Source of the DNA: an uncultured Steroidobacter sp.
GTDB lineage: Bacteria > Pseudomonadota > Gammaproteobacteria > Steroidobacterales > Steroidobacteraceae
Reading direction: 5' to 3'
Assembly: GCA_946478975.1 (NCBI GenBank)
Contig: CAMLEO010000292.1
Location: 1 to 8,948, forward strand
Length of the DNA: 8,948 bases
In this document: piece by piece, positions 7,342-8,948 of the stretch
Position numbering within the stretch: the stretch's first letter is position 1
Layout: each line of letters begins with the position of its first letter
Made by a program: the position numbers and the translations under genes
The notes under the pieces: model-generated
Seen by the model: the letters and a program-made list of their open reading frames with translations, nothing else
Told to the model about the DNA's origin: nothing
Database searches by the model: none

Positions 7342-8460
7342 TCACCCGCCCGTGAAGAACTCGATCAGCGCGTCGGGCACGTTGTCGTTTTGAAAACAAA
7401 GCTCAAATGTTTTCGCGGCTTCGACGGCGGCCGCGCTCCGGGCGAACATGGCTTCTTCGTACTCGGCGAGCGCAGCGTTTAGATCGTTTCGGTGCGCGGC
7501 GATGGACCTGCCGAGTTCTGCGCCGTCGAGCATCGCGAGATTGGCGCCCTCGCCGTCGGGCGGTGACAAATGAGCGGCGTCACCGAGCAATGTCACACCG
7601 GGAAGGCGCTGCCATCGATGCCCGATCGGGAGCGAATGTATCTTTCGCAGCACGGGCCTCGTCTCACTGTCGGTGATTAATGCCGTGAACTCGGGCGCCC
7701 AGCCGTGCAACTCCCCAGCGACGCGCGCCTTCACCGTCTTCGGGTCCGCGAAATTGAGAGCATCGAACCACTCTTGCGAGCGTGTGAGCACGACATACGT
7801 GTGCAGCACGCCGTTCGGCTCTCGATGTGCAACGATGCTCTTGCCGGGAGTGAGAACATACAGCGCCCCGCCACCCACTGCCCGCGCGCTCGCGAGATGA
7901 CGCGTGTCGGCATCGAGCAGATAGGTCTCGATGAACGAGGTGCCGGCGTATTGAGGTTTCACATCGGACAGCAGCGATCGAACTCTCGACCACGCCCCGT
8001 CCGCACCGACCAAAAAGTTTGTGGTCACACTCGAATCGTCCGCGAACGACAACTGGTACTGTCCGTCGCCGAGCGCCTCGACAGCAGTGAGCTTGCGTCC
8101 CCACTGAACGGCACCGGCGGGCAGCGAATCCAAGAGGATGCGTCGAAGCGCGCCGCGAGGCACCTCGGGGCGGCCGCCGTTGCCGTCGTCGGGCTGTTCG
8201 AGCAGAACGTTTCCTTGCGGGTCGAGTATCCGCGCAGCCTCGCCGCCTGGATGAATGATGCCGCGAAACGCTTCGTACAGGCCCGCTGCCTTCAGGGCGA
8301 GCTGGCCGTTGTAATCGTGAATGTCGAGCATGCCACCTTGCGAGCGCGCCCCTGCCGACACATCCGCTTCGTAAACAATGGCTTCGATGCCATGAACGTG
8401 GAGCACGCGGGCGAGCGTGAGGCCGCCGAGGCCGGCGCCGACAATCGTAATGGGAGTCAT
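7342..8460 (-). CDS. FAD-dependent monooxygenase, TetX-like
   Basis: This 372-residue flavoprotein belongs to the single-component aromatic hydroxylase group (PHBH fold), which uses FAD, NAD(P)H and oxygen to hydroxylate small organic molecules in the cytoplasm. Visible motifs: the dinucleotide-binding GAGLGG at 8-13 with E31 at the end of the second strand, GGMLDIHDYNGQ at 42-53, RPEVPRGALRRILLDSL in the first third, a VGADG motif at 151-155 (DG class), and GDAAHLSPPDGEGAN at 293-307, which contacts the flavin. The IHDYNGQ segment and the late GD motif resemble TetX and its many environmental relatives. TetX inactivates tetracyclines, but most relatives have unknown substrates, so resistance cannot be claimed. 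Start: ATG 8460 has AGG seven bases upstream and the protein begins directly with the FAD-binding strand. It is divergent from a TetR-family gene across a 74-bp region holding paired palindromes, so substrate-inducible repression is likely. Confidence 0.9.
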   Translation of the reverse strand: MTPITIVGAGLGGLTLARVLHVHGIEAIVYEADVSAGARSQGGMLDIHDYNGQLALKAAGLYEAFRGIIHPGGEAARILDPQGNVLLEQPDDGNGGRPEVPRGALRRILLDSLPAGAVQWGRKLTAVEALGDGQYQLSFADDSSVTTNFLVGADGAWSRVRSLLSDVKPQYAGTSFIETYLLDADTRHLASARAVGGGALYVLTPGKSIVAHREPNGVLHTYVVLTRSQEWFDALNFADPKTVKARVAGELHGWAPEFTALITDSETRPVLRKIHSLPIGHRWQRLPGVTLLGDAAHLSPPDGEGANLAMLDGAELGRSIAAHRNDLNAALAEYEEAMFARSAAAVEAAKTFELCFQNDNVPDALIEFFTGG

Positions 8461-8467
8461 CTCATCG

Positions 8468-8470
8468 CCT
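8468..8470 (-). promoter_or_regulatory. Ribosome binding site of the monooxygenase
   Basis: On the minus strand AGG lies seven bases before ATG 8460. It supports this start over the out-of-frame ATG at 8465. Confidence 0.5.
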
Positions 8471-8477
8471 GTGTTTA

Positions 8478-8492
8478 TGGAACGCTGTTCCA
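8478..8492. promoter_or_regulatory. Probable TetR operator, copy 1
   Basis: The sequence TGGAACGCTGTTCCA is an inverted repeat with perfect 6-base arms (TGGAAC / GTTCCA) around three bases, centred on 8485. It ends 17 bases before the monooxygenase start codon and is nearly the same as the second palindrome centred 22 bp away. Position in a divergent TetR intergenic region is what suggests the role. Confidence 0.7.
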
Positions 8493-8498
8493 GACATA

Positions 8499-8515
8499 TT
8501 GGAACGGCGTTCCAA
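8499..8515. promoter_or_regulatory. Probable TetR operator, copy 2
   Basis: The sequence TTGGAACGGCGTTCCAA is a perfect palindrome with 8-base arms around one central base (8507). It ends 19 bases before the TetR start codon. Its core matches copy 1, and the centre-to-centre distance of 22 bp is about two helical turns, so two repressor dimers could bind the same DNA face and block both divergent promoters. Exact -35/-10 boxes could not be assigned with confidence. Confidence 0.75.
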
Positions 8516-8534
8516 ATAGGTCAAGATAGCGGCC

Positions 8535-8948
8535 ATGGCAAAAGCAAAGACACGGGCAAAGGCCGCACCGAAACGGCAGGAGCCTTCCCTCTCCCGCGAG
8601 CGGATCGTCGACGCGGCGATCGAGTTGCTCGACGCCGAAGGTGAAGAGGGCTTGACCTTTCGCGCACTGGCGGCGCGTTTAGCGACGGGAGCCGGCGCGA
8701 TCTACTGGCACGTCACGAACAAGAGCGAGCTGCTCGCCGCCGCGAGCGATGCTGTCATCGCTCGTGCACTGGCCGATGTCAGTGCCAATTCCAAACCCAA
8801 GAAAGCGATTCGCGACATCGCGGTGAACGTGTTTGAAACGCTCGATGCCCATCATTGGATGGGCGCAGAGCTCGCTCGGAATTCGCGACCAACTGCGATG
8901 CTGCAGATCTTCGAGCGCATCGGCCGCCAGATCCAGGCGATGCGAGTG
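8535..8948 (+). CDS. TetR-family transcriptional repressor (3' end beyond window)
   Basis: The first 138 residues are visible. A basic tail (residues 2-14, many Lys/Arg) precedes the TetR DNA-binding domain at about 20-67: SRERIVDAAIELLDAEG (20-36), LTFRALAARLATGAGAIYWH (40-59) as the helix-turn-helix, and NKSELL (62-67). The following helices begin the ligand-binding and dimerisation domain. The IYWHVTNKSELL form is typical of TetR regulators that control neighbouring drug or xenobiotic genes. Start: ATG 8535 begins the frame just after the operators; no strong Shine-Dalgarno is present (only AGG at 8518-8520, 14 bases away), so translation may be weak, as suits a self-limiting repressor. 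It probably represses itself and the divergent monooxygenase through the two palindromes and is released by the enzyme's substrate or a related compound. Confidence 0.92.
   Translation, partial: MAKAKTRAKAAPKRQEPSLSRERIVDAAIELLDAEGEEGLTFRALAARLATGAGAIYWHVTNKSELLAAASDAVIARALADVSANSKPKKAIRDIAVNVFETLDAHHWMGAELARNSRPTAMLQIFERIGRQIQAMRV

Noticed and set aside
7705..8529. Plus-strand open frame of 274 codons opposite the monooxygenase
   Set aside because: The minus frame carries all the flavoprotein motifs, and the plus frame would read through both TetR operators. It is an antisense shadow.

Overview
The window looks like high-GC (roughly 60% by eye) chromosomal DNA from a proteobacterium. A type II secretion GspC-type protein, a Sec-exported SpvB/Rhs giant protein and a TetR/flavoprotein pair would all fit a gammaproteobacterium of the Xanthomonadales/Steroidobacter kind. 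That placement is inference, because there is no rRNA or other taxonomic marker. Coding density is high and no RNA genes, insertion sequences or CRISPR arrays were seen.

Layout: (1) Positions 1-6178, minus strand, are a single uninterrupted reading frame of 2059 codons that runs off the left edge. It encodes a secreted giant protein: signal peptide, six FG-GAP/VCBS-like repeats, an SpvB-type domain, seven more FG-GAP-like repeats, a TcdB-middle-like segment and a long array of RHS/YD repeats. The last visible residues carry the HLDHLGS signature of the Rhs core, so the variable C-terminal tip, where a toxin would sit, lies just outside the window. (2) Positions 6194-7138, minus strand, 15 bp upstream of the giant gene, encode a GspC-like inner-membrane protein (one membrane helix, HR domain, PDZ domain). 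No other type II secretion gene is visible. (3) Positions 7139-7341 are a gap of about 200 bp with a possible promoter and a weak hairpin. (4) Positions 7342-8460, minus strand, encode a TetX-like FAD-dependent monooxygenase. (5) Positions 8461-8534 are a divergent control region with two near-identical palindromes 22 bp apart. (6) Positions 8535-8948, plus strand, are the start of a TetR-family repressor that runs off the right edge.

How the parts may work together: the gspC-like gene and the giant gene look like a two-gene operon. The simplest reading is that the giant protein crosses the inner membrane by Sec and the GspC-like protein helps it leave the periplasm, possibly by lending substrate specificity to a type II machine encoded elsewhere. 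This pairing is the most unusual item in the window. The monooxygenase and TetR genes form a separate, conventional divergent detoxification-type module: the repressor probably binds the paired palindromes and is released by a small molecule that the flavoenzyme modifies.
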